Below the pieces are notes generated by a model that saw only the letters and a list, made by a program, of their open reading frames with translations, ran no database searches and was not told the DNA's origin. From Neocallimastix lanati (nom. inval.) (lineage: Eukaryota; Neocallimastigomycota; Neocallimastigomycetes; Neocallimastigales; Neocallimastigaceae), in contig JACVTC010000150.1 of NCBI GenBank assembly GCA_016946835.1, positions 197,501-261,500 on the forward strand: a stretch of DNA of 64,000 nucleotides, in the 5' to 3' direction. Positions 39,073-49,777 of this stretch are shown one piece after another. Every line of letters starts with the position of its first letter. Position 1 is the first letter of the stretch. The position numbers and the translations under genes are program-made.

Positions 39073-39864
39073 TAATACAGAATGAACAAATAATACTAAT
39101 TGTGCTAGAATAATATAAATTATTCTAACCTTATAGATTATTCTATTCTATATAATTGGAACTTTCCAATATTCTTCAAATATTACTAAATAGAAATCTT
39201 AAGTTAATAAATCACTAATTAACTTATAATTCCTTTTTGAATTATCGATCCGATTCCATTATAATGTATTAAAAATCTTTAGCCAAGAATATTGTCCTTG
39301 CCCACTTAATATATTAATATTATATTTCTTTTGTATTATGTTATATTGAAAATAATCAAATCTATTTAATTAGTTATTAAAATTTTCGTTATCAATTTAA
39401 ATTTATTTTTAATTACTAAATTTAACTAAACCACAATAAAATATTCTGTATAATCTCTTTATTTTTATTTTATATATATTAGTATTAAACTATTATTAAA
39501 TAATTAATAATTCAATAATATAAAACTAATATTTATAACAATAATATTATTAACTAAAATAATAATTCAATTTCAATTTAAATGTTTTATTTATTAAAAT
39601 AATTAGTAATTAGTTTATTAAGAAATAGTTAGGCTTTACAAATTTTAATTTGATAAAAAAATATAAATACATGTAATTTTTAGTGAAATAAAATATAATG
39701 AATAACTTTCTTTTTATTAAAATAAATAATTATATTATTATTTTTCTTTTATAAATTTAAATAAATAAATATTGATTTTAAAACAAATTATTTTTTTTTT
39801 TTATTGTAATTTTATTATTTGTGTTAATTATTATTATATTCCTAAAACTATATGAACCTTACCA
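39073..39864 (+). repeat. 5' LTR of element A
   Basis: It starts TAATACAGAATGAAC and ends ...GAACCTTACCA. The usual TG start has become TA in both copies. A TATA box, TATAAATA (39662-39669), lies downstream of a GGCTTTACA motif that element B also carries, so transcription probably starts about 30 bp further on. Confidence 0.88.
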
Positions 39865-39872
39865 TGAAAAAT

Positions 39873-39890
39873 TGGTGGAGATATCGGGGA
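39873..39890 (+). other. Primer-binding site of element A
   Basis: TGGTGGAGATATCGGGGA is identical in element B (52186-52203) inside otherwise diverged sequence, and it begins TGG as expected for pairing with a tRNA 3' CCA end. It lies 8 nt from the LTR, further than usual for Ty3. The primer tRNA is not identified. Confidence 0.7.
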
Positions 39891-40055
39891 ATATAATAAT
39901 AAATTAATACATTGGGGATAAAATTATAATATTAATAAATAATTTTTCTAATAAAACAAATATTTTTTTAAAAAAAAAAACAATTTTTATATTTTTAACT
40001 AATTATTATTAATTGTTAAAAATATTAATTAATATTAAATTAAACTAATATTCGT

Positions 40056-40210
40056 GCATAGATTTCCGGGTTAAGTTTATCCTACATAATAATTGGGCTA
40101 GTAGGCTCTGGACTGCTATTTTTTATATTGAAAATAGTAACCGTGGCACACGCGTGGCATGACACCTTTCAAGAGGTAAGCTGCACGTCAGACAGTGTGT
40201 ACTATCAGAT
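40056..40210 (+). ncRNA. Conserved structured leader element, copy A
   Basis: About 155 nt that align with 52261-52414 in element B while the flanks do not align. Shared blocks include ATAGATTTCCGGG, TTGGGCTAGTAGGCTCTGGA, CGCGTGGCATGAC and AGCTGCACGTCAGACAG. A stem CTATTTT/AAAATAG (40116-40122 with 40131-40137, loop TTATATTG) is preserved by compensatory changes relative to copy B. It is a candidate packaging, dimerisation or translation signal. Confidence 0.75.
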
Positions 40211-40373
40211 TGCACGATTATTATAATTTAATAAGTGATTAATAATAATAAATAATTAATAATTTTATTAGTTAAAAGATTTATTTTTTTTAATTTTTTT
40301 TTATTTTTACTTTTTTATAACAATTTATACATTACGAGGTTTAGCATTCTATAGATACAATAAATTTTATTTT

Positions 40374-41291
40374 ATGAGAACATCCAGTACTTCCAGTACT
40401 CCAACAGAGAGTACTCCAGAAAGTAAGCTTAGCTTCAGAGAATTAAAGAAAGAATTAAAAGATTTTGAAAAGCTTACTAAACAAAACCTTGACATCAACT
40501 CCTGGGCAAATGAGTTAAAGGCATGGATAAAATACCAACATATCAAGGATCCTGAAACTATTTTTACTGCTTGTATATTAACGGCTTCTGGAGAACCAAG
40601 AGAAATTATCCAAGAACTAGAAGATGGAAATGACCTTACTGAATATGAAGATTCTGATTTCGATAGCGATAGTGAAGGAGAAGATGATGAAGAAAGTGAA
40701 TCTACTAACACCTACCCAAGCCTTGATGAAATAATAAATCACCTGAAGACTTTCTATGGACTTAAAGAAGATCAAACCAATTTGTTACGAGAATTACGTT
40801 CCATGAAAATAAAGAAGAACGAGAAAGTTAAAGATTTTAATGTCCGTTATAGATCTTTGTACCATAAATTGGATAAAAAGAGAAGAAGAAAAATTAGTGT
40901 TTTAGATTATGCAGATTCCTTAACCAATAATCCTGACGCATGGAGAAAGGTTATGCGTAAAGACCATATTTCTATTACCAAAGCGTTCGCTATAGCTGAA
41001 AAAGTTGATCGTTTATCTATTAAAAATAGTACTGAATATTATGATAAGACTCGTTACAATCTCCTTAACTCTAAAAGTAATTTTAATAAGAACATTTCAA
41101 ATGATTTTAACAAACCAAAAACCCACAAAAATGTATCTATAGCAAATCTCACTAACAAGATGAAAGAAATGAAAATTAGTACTTGCTAGTTTTGTAGCAA
41201 TGAAGGACATACCAAACGAAACTGTCCTAAATTAAATTCTATATTGGAAAATAACCGCAAGAAGTTTTATGAAAATTATTTAAACCACTAA
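40374..41291 (+). CDS. Gag of element A (interrupted by TAG in the zinc knuckle)
   Basis: ATG at 40374. The frame is open to a TAG at 41187-41189 and then continues to TAA at 41289-41291. The capsid-like core includes LSFRELKKELKDFEKL, SWANELKAWIKYQ and FYGLKEDQTNLLRELRSMKI, with an acidic insert around residues 85-115. The knuckle reads C-stop-F-C-SNEG-H-TKRN-C, whereas element B has C-F-Y-C-SDPR-H-LQYN-C. The TAG therefore replaces the second residue of a CCHC zinc knuckle and would also block Gag-Pol synthesis downstream. Either element A is crippled by one nonsense mutation or the stop is read through. Gag assembles the particle and binds genomic RNA. Confidence 0.88.
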
Positions 41292-41331
41292 AAGGGAGTA
41301 GAAGCACTCCCATCGTTAAAAAAATTGCTTC
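41279..41331 (+). promoter_or_regulatory. -1 ribosomal frameshift signal (slippery TTTAAAC plus pseudoknot), element A
   Basis: The slippery heptamer T-TTA-AAC (41279-41285) is read in the gag frame. An 8-nt spacer contains the gag TAA. Stem 1 is GGGAG (41294-41298) with CTCCC (41307-41311). Stem 2 pairs loop bases GAAGCA (41301-41306) with TGCTTC (41326-41331), leaving a 14-nt loop 3. pol is open in exactly the -1 frame from this point. Element B has the same layout. Confidence 0.85.
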
Positions 41332-44300
41332 AGTCTGCCATCGTCCAAAAACAGTTGACTTAAAAGAAGATGATGATTATGAAGAAACTGCTGATTTCCA
41401 AGAAGGTACTACTACGGATTATTACGAAGATTTTGATGATGAGTCGGATGGTTCCAAAGAATTGGATTACTTAGTAAACGTTATAAAGAGAAAGGCAAAT
41501 CCTAAAGATGAAGAGACTAGTGACCAAAGAGGAAAGAGGGTTCACCGTAGTCTAAGAGATGATCCTAAGCCAATAGTTACTCCAGGTTTACGAAAACAAA
41601 AAGAAAATCAATTAAGGGGAACATCGCGACCAGTCAAAAAGCCAACAACTCAATTACATCCTTCGATTATGGCTCAACCCAGAATAGAGAAAGAAAAGAG
41701 GATTGAGAAAGAGCTAAGAGATAAGGAAAGAGCTAGTACTAGTACTTCTGTGGAAAATAATAAAAATAGTATTGTTAATATTATTAATGAAGAAACTTCT
41801 CAGGAAGGAAATAATTCTAAACAAACTTTAAATAAATTAATTCAAGAAAAAGCATCAGAAAAGTCAACTGAAATTATGCCAACCAGAATTCCAAGAAGAA
41901 TACAAATGCAAACTGATTGTGATAGTTATGACGTGATCAAAGATTTAAACTCCAGTAATTGCAATATTACATTTGGACAATTATTGGACGTTGCTCCAAA
42001 GATACGGTCTCAAGTATCACAAGGACTTAAATTAGAAAAGAATAATACTAAAATTTCAGGTGCAGTGGATAATATGTGTGCTACTACAATAATAACGAAC
42101 AATATAGATCATACATATAAAAGTAAACATCATGAACCACAAGAAGATGATATTGCTATGGTTGATGTAATAGTAGATGGAGTTCGTGGTAAGGCTTTAA
42201 TAGATTCATGTAGCAACTTAAGTATTATCACAAAGCAATTTTTAGATAAATTACCTTATCAGTATGAACCTATAGGAGTTAGTGCAGGACGAATACGTTT
42301 AGCAACGCTGAATGATGATTACTCAGAAGATGTGTTAATCAAAGTTCCCGTAAAAATTAATGAACTAGAACTACTTGTTACGTGTAGAATTATAGACAAG
42401 GAGGATCCATTCTATGATATATTAATCAACCTCAAAACTCAAATTGATAACCAGTTATTTATACATCCAATTAGATATAGTCTTTGTCGATTTAATGATC
42501 AAGGTTTAATTGAAGAAATCGCACCTATTAATAATGAATATGATGACGAAGAAAAATTATTATGTGTAATCAAAGCATTGAATCACCAAGAAGCTAAGCA
42601 ACAATTGAAAACGAATGAAGGATTACCACCCATAAAATATATATATGACACAGTTTTTCAAAGTACAATTAATTCAAATTATAGAGAAGCTATTACTAGA
42701 TTACTTGAAGAATATATTGATATAATTGCAACTTCTTCTGAAGAATTAACACCTTCAGATTTATCACCACACAAAATTATTCTTAAGGAAGGAGTTAAAC
42801 CTATTAAACAAAAATTTTATCGACTTAGTAAATTAAAAACAGATATCTTAAAAGAAGAATTAACCAAACTCATATATAAACGATTAATTGAACCTTCATG
42901 TTCAGAATGGTCATCACCAGTAGTACTTGTGCCTAAAAAGAACGGTAAATGGCGCCTGTGTATTGACTATAGGAAAGTAAATGAAGCAACTAAGAAGGAT
43001 TCTTATTCTTTACCAAATATTGAGGAAATTTTTGATAGCTTAGATGGAGCAAAAATCTTCTCAACATTAGATCTTTATTCCGGTTATCATCAAATATTAA
43101 TGGATGATGATAGTGTTGAAATCACTACCTTTACAACTAAGTTCGGAAACTACCAATTCAAGGTAATGCCCTTCGGTTTAACAGGTGCTCCAGCTACATT
43201 CCAAAGAGAAATGAACCGTATACTATTTCCCTTAATAGGAAAATGCGTCTATAACTTTATAGATGATATTTTAATCTACTCAAGAACTGAAGAAGAACAC
43301 CTAGAACATCTTAAACAAGTCTTAGAAATATTCAAGGAACATAAGTTAAAAATCAATATTGAAAAATGTTCTTTCATGCAAACTGAAGTAGAAGTACTGG
43401 GACATAAAGTATCCTCAGAAGGTTTAAGTCCATTGGAAAACAAAGTTGAAGCTATTAAAGAATGGAAGGCTCCCTCTAACATTCATGAACTTCGATCATT
43501 TTTAGGAGCCATTGGATATTATAGAAATTTTATTAAGGACTTTGCAAAAGTTACTGCTCCTCTCTGCACTCTATTAAGAAAAGGTATTAAGTTTGAATGG
43601 AAAAAGGAACAAGAAGAAAGTTTTAAAATTCTTAAGGAAAGATTAATCAATGCCCCAATATTAAGATTTCCTAGATTTGATAGAGAATTTATTATAAGAA
43701 CAGATGCTTCCTATGATGGAATAGGCGGTGTGCTTTTACAAAAGGATGATGAAACTGGAAAGGAGCATCCGGTTCATTATATTAGTAGAAGTTTATCTAA
43801 ATCGGAAAAGAATTATGGAATTACGGATCTAGAAGGTGCTGCTCTAATTTACTGTATTAATAAATTAAAATCTTATATTATGGGAAATCCTAAGCAAACT
43901 ATAGTATATACAGATCATAGACCATTAATCGGATTACTTAAAAGTAAGGAACCACAAAATTCTCGTCATACTAGATGGTGTTTGACTGTCAGTATGTTAG
44001 GAATTGATTTACGATATGAAACTGGAAAGAATAATGTTGTCGCAGATGCTTTATCAAGAATGAAAAATGAAAAAGAAAAAGTTGTCTTAACAACACAAAT
44101 TATCAAGGAACAAAATGAAAACCTGCTTTCAAGAACCATTAAGGAATTTATTGAAGAAAAATTTACGACAATTGATGGTGTGGACTACTTTGTTGATGGC
44201 AATAATTATAGAAAATTAGTCACAAATACAAAAGAAAAGCTTCAATTAATTTTTCAAGCACACAGTATAGGACACGAAGGCTATTACAAGACATACCAAT

Positions 44301-45280
44301 GTTTGAAAAAGAGCTACTATTGGAACAATATGGTTAATGACATTAAGCGAATTATAGGTAAATGTGAAAAATGTCAATTAAATAAATCTCAACCATACCC
44401 TGAACCAACGGAAGATAAACCAACTGAAGTGGAAGGACCATTTACACACTTAGGATTGGACATTATAGGACCTCTAAGTAAAACCAGAAATAATAATCAA
44501 TATATAATCGTTGTGGTTGATTATTTTACTAAATGGGTTGAGGCAGAGCCCACTGAAAATGTTACTTCTCAGGATGTGATAAAATTTTTAATTAATGTAT
44601 TTGCTCGACACGGTGTACCTCAAATTATCACTACTGATAATGGAACACAATTTACATTAGATATGACAAAAATCTTCCTTGATTTATATGATGTATATGT
44701 TAAATTTATCACTCCATATCATCCTGAAAGCAATGGTTTAGTTGAGAATCGTAATAAAGAAATTGGAAAATTATTACGATTACTAGGACAACAACACAAA
44801 GAATGGGATGAAATTTTACCATCTGCACTTTGGGCTTTAAGAACTACTAAAAACTCAATCACCAACCATTCAAGTTTTGAATTAGTTTATGGAAGGGAGG
44901 ACCAACAACCTTTTGACATTGCTGCCAGACCAACTAAGGGTATAAATAAGTCTTCTGACGAAATTCTACTGGAAAAATTTGTATCACACTACCAATGGGT
45001 AATGGAGGCCGCATCTAATATCAAAAATGCTTCGAAGTATTGGGCTACTAGGAGAGAAGAAAAGACCAGTATGAATCAAGCTAAAAGAATAAAACCAGGT
45101 GATTTAGTACTAGTAAGAAACTTTAATCGAACTAAATTAGAACCTTACTTTGTTGGACCTATGAAAGTGGTAAAGAAACAATTCAATACAGTCACTTTAG
45201 CTGATCCTGCTACTAATATACAAATGAATCGTAATGTTCATTTGAAAAATATTGTCAAGTTTAACTCAGCTTCTACCTAG
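41288..45280 (+). CDS. Pol of element A (protease, reverse transcriptase, RNase H, integrase)
   Basis: Expressed as Gag-Pol by -1 frameshift; the frame has no ATG near its start and is open from the slippery site to TAG at 45278-45280 (about 1,330 residues). Order: acidic N-terminus; basic SLRDDPKPIVTPG stretch (~95); aspartic protease with ALIDSCSN (~302-309); RT with NFIDDILIYS (~656); RNase H (RTDASYDGIGG ~804, YTDHRPL, VADALSRM ~920); integrase HHCC (HSIGHEG...CEKCQ ~990-1035); D-D-E core (GLDIIGPL, TTDNGTQF, VENRNKEIG, ~1056-1152); C-terminal EPYFVGPMKVVKKQF module. The protease has Cys where Gly is usual after D-S, and RT has F-I-D-D. No frame breaks. Confidence 0.95.
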   Translation, partial: LKGSRSTPIVKKIASVCHRPKTVDLKEDDDYEETADFQEGTTTDYYEDFDDESDGSKELDYLVNVIKRKANPKDEETSDQRGKRVHRSLRDDPKPIVTPGLRKQKENQLRGTSRPVKKPTTQLHPSIMAQPRIEKEKRIEKELRDKERASTSTSVENNKNSIVNIINEETSQEGNNSKQTLNKLIQEKASEKSTEIMPTRIPRRIQMQTDCDSYDVIKDLNSSNCNITFGQLLDVAPKIRSQVSQGLKLEKNNTKISGAVDNMCATTIITNNIDHTYKSKHHEPQEDDIAMVDVIVDGVRGKALIDSCSNLSIITKQFLDKLPYQYEPIGVSAGRIRLATLNDDYSEDVLIKVPVKINELELLVTCRIIDKEDPFYDILINLKTQIDNQLFIHPIRYSLCRFNDQGLIEEIAPINNEYDDEEKLLCVIKALNHQEAKQQLKTNEGLPPIKYIYDTVFQSTINSNYREAITRLLEEYIDIIATSSEELTPSDLSPHKIILKEGVKPIKQKFYRLSKLKTDILKEELTKLIYKRLIEPSCSEWSSPVVLVPKKNGKWRLCIDYRKVNEATKKDSYSLPNIEEIFDSLDGAKIFSTLDLYSGYHQILMDDDSVEITTFTTKFGNYQFKVMPFGLTGAPATFQREMNRILFPLIGKCVYNFIDDILIYSRTEEEHLEHLKQVLEIFKEHKLKINIEKCSFMQTEVEVLGHKVSSEGLSPLENKVEAIKEWKAPSNIHELRSFLGAIGYYRNFIKDFAKVTAPLCTLLRKGIKFEWKKEQEESFKILKERLINAPILRFPRFDREFIIRTDASYDGIGGVLLQKDDETGKEHPVHYISRSLSKSEKNYGITDLEGAALIYCINKLKSYIMGNPKQTIVYTDHRPLIGLLKSKEPQNSRHTRWCLTVSMLGIDLRYETGKNNVVADALSRMKNEKEKVVLTTQIIKEQNENLLSRTIKEFIEEKFTTIDGVDYFVDGNNYRKLVTNTKEKLQLIFQAHSIGHEGYYKTYQCLKKSYYWNNMVNDIKRIIGKCEKCQLNKSQPYPEPTEDKPTEVEGPFTHLGLDIIGPLSKTRNNNQYIIVVVDYFTKWVEAEPTENVTSQDVIKFLINVFARHGVPQIITTDNGTQFTLDMTKIFLDLYDVYVKFITPYHPESNGLVENRNKEIGKLLRLLGQQHKEWDEILPSALWALRTTKNSITNHSSFELVYGREDQQPFDIAARPTKGINKSSDEILLEKFVSHYQWVMEAASNIKNASKYWATRREEKTSMNQAKRIKPGDLVLVRNFNRTKLEPYFVGPMKVVKKQFNTVTLADPATNIQMNRNVHLKNIVKFNSAST

Positions 45281-45303
45281 CTTGAGTCTTAGCGGGGGCA
45301 TCT
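45281..45303 (+). other. Polypurine tract region of element A
   Basis: CTTGAGTCTTAGCGGGGGCA then TCT precedes the 3' LTR. The same block (CTTGAGTCTTTGTGGGGGCA) precedes the 3' LTR of element B, so the G-run is the likely plus-strand primer. Confidence 0.75.
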
Positions 45304-46093
45304 TAATACAGAATGAATAAATAATACTAATTGTGCTAGAATAATATAAATTATTCTAACCTTATAGATTATTCTATTCTATATAATTGGAACTTTCCAA
45401 TATTCTTCAAATATTACTAAATAGAAATCTTAAGTTAATAAATCACTAATTAACTTATAATTCCTTTTTGAATTATCGATCCGATTCCATTATAATGTAT
45501 TAAAAATCTTTAGCCAAGAATATTGTCCTTGCCCACTTAATATATTAATATTATATTTCTTTTGTATTATGTTATATTGAAAATAATCAAATCTATTTAA
45601 TTAGTTATTAAAATTTTCGTTATCAATTTAAATTTATTTTTAATTACTAAATTTAACTAAACCACAATAAAATATTCTGTATAATCTCTTTATTTTTATT
45701 TTATATATATTAGTATTAAACTATTATTAAATAATTAATAATTCAATAATATATAACTACTATTTATAACAATAATATTATTAACTAAAATAATAATTCA
45801 ATTTCAATTTAAATGTTTTATTTATAAAAATAATTAGTAATTAGTTTATTAAAAAAATAGTTAGGCTTTACAAATTTTAATTTGATAAAAAAAATATAAA
45901 TACATGTAATTTTAGTGAAATTAAATATAATCAACAACTTTCTTTTTATTAAATAAATAATTATATTATTATTTTTCTTTTATAAATTTAAATAAATAAA
46001 TATTGATTTTAAAACAAATTATTTTTTTTTTATTGTAATTTTATTATTTGTGTTAATTATTATTATATTCCTAAAATTATATGAACCATACCA
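45304..46093 (+). repeat. 3' LTR of element A
   Basis: 790 bp, matching 39073-39864 with a few substitutions and short homopolymer indels (for example GAATGAATAA here for GAATGAACAA). It ends ...GAACCATACCA. TATA box TATAAATA at 45895-45902. Confidence 0.88.
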
Positions 46094-47829
46094 AATTTGT
46101 GTAATAATTCTATTAAGAACTAACTCAAAATAGAATTATTAACTACAACTTAACGACTAATTCATTAAGTTGAGAAAATAAAATAAAATAAATTTTTTTT
46201 TTTTTTTTTACCTTTAGAGTAGAGTTTATTATAAAATTAATTATAATAATAACATAAAAAGTAAGAAAAGAATTGTTTGTATAAATTGATTTTAAAAATA
46301 TGTTTTTGAATAAAATATTTTTATTAATTTATTAAAGTTAAAAATATAAAAATGTTACTATTATAACTATGTTTTTTATAATAATAACTCTTGATTTCTC
46401 AAAGAGAACTCAAGAGCCTTATTTATATTTTTTTATGAAAATAAGGTTAAATAAGAAAGGGTTTTCTAATCTTAACAAATCTCTTATATAGGAAAAGATT
46501 AGATAGAAAAACCTAGATAAGTTTTCGATCGATATTCTATCCATATCAATCATCGCATTAATTAAGTAAAACCGATTACTTCTAAAATGTAATTGGAAAA
46601 AATCTTAATTAACCGATTTTCCAATCTAATGATCGAAAATAAAAGAATAAAATAATAAAAGATATTTCGATCATATAATTTATCCTTATATTAAAAATGT
46701 AAAATTAAATAGTTAATAAAATACAGAATACATTATAAAATACAGAATACATTATAAAATACAGAATAAAATACAATACAAAATACATTAGTTACAGTAG
46801 AGAATTTAGCATATTGTAAATATATTATTTAAAATTAATTAAATAAATTTTGTTAAATTAATGAATATTTAAAATTAAATTAAATAAATTTAATAAATAT
46901 TATATGTAATTAAATAAAGTTATAGTTATAATAACTTAACTAAGAAAATATAATTATTTGCTAACAAATAATTATAGATTCTTACAATTTGTGTAAAGAA
47001 TTATAATTATTATTCAAAATAATTATTATTCTTTATTAAAAAATTAATATTTAAAGTTTATTATTTTATAAAATTTTATGAATAATTTTATTAATTATGT
47101 CACATAGTAATTATTAATTAATGTTATTGTTTTAAAATTAAATTAAATTATCAATAATTAATATATTAAATTATAATAATGTATTATTGTATTAAAATAA
47201 TGTTAAATTCTATTTAATTAAGAAAAATTAAATTGTATTAAAATGATAATTTTATTTAATCAAGAAATAATTAAATTATATTATTTCTTGGACTTTTAAT
47301 TAAGATAATTAAAAGAATTAATTATTTAATTATACTTGTGATTAAATATTAATAAAATTAATATATAATTAGTTAATAAGTTTTCTCCCTTATTCGGGTT
47401 TTCTTATTAACTAAAGATTGATGTAATTAAACACCAATCGAGATCTATCTAGTTTTTTCTTCTAATCTTTTTCTAGATAGAGATAATTTTCCAAGATTAG
47501 AAATCAAATTAATATAAATAGGACTCTTGATTCTTCTAAAAATAATCAAGAGTTATTATTATAAGAAATTATAATAATTAACACAAATATTTTAAAATTA
47601 CTTTTAAATAAAAAATTTTTATAATAAAATAATTTCTAAAATTCTCTTAACCTACTTTTAGTGTTGTTTATTATAATCTTATAATAAACTCTAAGTTTTT
47701 AAATTTTCGTTTTCAATTTTTATATTATATTTTTTAATTTTATCTCAATTAATAATATTTTTTATTATTAATTGTAGAAAGAATTAATTATTAATATAAT
47801 TAAATATTTTTAATTAATTCTTTACAATT

Positions 47830-48752
47830 TGTTAAGGAATGAACAAATAATGTTAATTTTATTATTTTTCATAAAAATAACTTAACCACTAAAATTAAAT
47901 TATTTATTTCCTTACTTGGGGAACTTTCTTATGTTCTATTACTGCCAAATTATTACTAATATTAAATTTATTATTATTAATATAAATTCTTTATTAATAT
48001 CAATACTTTATTATTAAAATTAATACTATATTATTAATATCAATATTATTATCAATATCTAGTTTTATTAATATGATTTATTCTATCAATATTTTATTAT
48101 TAAAGAAAATTTTATTTTACAAATATTACTAATACAGATTATTTATTATTAATAAAAATTAATATAATTAATAATGATTTAAAAATATTTTACTTAAATC
48201 CATGATCCTTGTCATTAAAATTAGTAATACTTCCTTCCAAAATACACCCTATTTATAATAAGATTAATAATAGATAATAATCTAAAATACTTTTATTTAA
48301 AAATAGTATAAAATTAAATAATACTCTATTACTAATAGTTCTGTAAAAGTAATAAAATTATTTTTAAAATATATTATCACTACAATTAATAATAAATAGT
48401 TTAGAATTTAATAATATGTAATAATTATTTATTATAATAGAATAGATTATGAATTTATAATTTAAATACAATTCAAACATGTAACTCTAAGATATTCTAA
48501 AGAAATGGCTTGATCATTTCTAACGATAAAAAAAAATATAAATAGATGAGAAAATTGTATTTTAGAAAAATAATCTGAAAAAAATATTAATCTTATTAAA
48601 GAAATTAATTTATTTTTAGTTTTTAATTGAATAATTTTTATTAAATAAATAAATAAAATATTTTAAAAAAAAGATATATTTTAAATTTTTAATTTTTTTT
48701 TATTTTAGTGTTTATTTCTATATTTATTATTATTCTGTCCCGAACCTCAACA
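47830..48752 (+). repeat. Solo LTR of a related Ty3 family
   Basis: It starts TGTTAAGGAATGAACAAATA, alignable with the LTR starts of elements A and B, and ends ...CCCGAACCTCAACA like element B (CCCGAACCATAACA). It contains AAATATAAATAG near 48537, the same promoter layout. Flanked by a 4-bp duplication AATT (47826-47829 and 48753-48756). No internal region, so it is an LTR-LTR recombination product. It sits in the right arm of the inverted-repeat element. Confidence 0.8.
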
Positions 48753-48756
48753 AATT

Positions 48757-49730
48757 GTTACGAGACAATAAAAAAAAATGAATAATAATTAAATATTCAA
48801 TTATATACAAAAAAGATTATAATATTTGTTAACAATACTTTATAATAATTTATATCAATATTTTATAATAGTTTTATATTAATATTTTATAATAGTTTTA
48901 CATTAATATTTTATAATAGTTTTATATCAATATTTTATAATAGTTTTATATTAATAATAGTTTTATATTAATATTCTATAATAGTTTTATATTAAAATCT
49001 GGTGATAATTTATATTAAAATTTTATAATAATTTATATTAATGATTTATAATAATTTTATATATAAATTCGAAACCAATTAAATTAAAATTTTTAATACT
49101 AACAAATCAAATTGATAGAATATTAAATATTTAAGAAATTATGAAAATAAAATAATTAAAAACTCTCTCTTTCAAAAATAAAAAATTATTTAATAAAGAT
49201 AAATAAATATAATCGAATATATTATTACTATAATAAATTTTAATAATTACCTGTGTTGTCCCAAAATAATGCATTCTTAATTAAATCTACGATTTATTTC
49301 TAATACATTATGTGTACATTATTATTTTTGTACTTTAATAAATTTTTAAATCCAAAGATCAAAAATTAAATCAAAAATTATATTAAACTTTATATTTTTA
49401 TATTAAATCTTATATTAATAGTAATATTTTTATATATTTAAAACTTATATTATCAATATTAATAATAAATCTTATTTTTTTTTATATTAATAATGAAAAT
49501 TTGTATTAATAATATTTTTATATATTGATAATTAAAAATTTATATATTATATTTTAACTTTTATTATAAAATTTTATATCGAAATGTTTTATTTTATATT
49601 GAAAAATATTTTATTTTATTAAAAACCTTTATATTAGAATAGTATTTTTATTTTTATTTGAATATTTTAACAGATTGTAATAAAATTTATAGCCAATTAA
49701 ATAAATTCTTATTAGTAATATTTTAGATAG

Positions 49731-49777
<47 letters not shown>

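Larger units (their letters stand above)
39073..46093 (+). mobile_element. Complete Ty3/Gypsy LTR retrotransposon A (5'LTR-PBS-leader-gag-pol-PPT-3'LTR)
   Basis: It is bounded by near-identical LTRs of 792 and 790 bp and a 4-bp target duplication AATT (39069-39072 and 46094-46097). Order: 5' LTR, PBS, structured leader, gag, -1 frameshift signal, pol, PPT, 3' LTR. Few differences between the LTRs imply a young insertion. The only visible lesion is an in-frame TAG in the gag zinc knuckle. It is inserted in the left arm of the inverted-repeat element. Confidence 0.92.
39035..48810. mobile_element. ~1.8-kb inverted-repeat (foldback) element split by two Ty3 insertions
   Basis: Its remaining parts are 39035-39072, 46098-47829 and 48757-48810. 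The middle part folds on a centre at 46950-46975 (ATAATTATTTG-ctaa-CAAATAATTAT). Imperfect arms extend for about 850 bp each way. Matching landmarks: AGAGTTTATTATAA near 46220 and inverted near 47680; ATAATAACTCTTGATT at ~46381 and inverted at ~47540; TTTTCTAATCTT and AAAGATTAGA blocks in both arms. No ORF, so it is non-autonomous or not a transposon at all. Outer ends are approximate. Confidence 0.6.

Noticed and set aside
41187-41291. Gag and Pol linked by simple stop-codon readthrough at the gag terminus
   Set aside because: pol is in the -1 frame at a TTTAAAC site, not in frame with the gag stop.
48800-49300. A second solo LTR ending at 50080 with a start near 48830 or 49253
   Set aside because: Neither candidate start has a matching target duplication with the bases after 50080; left as LTR debris.
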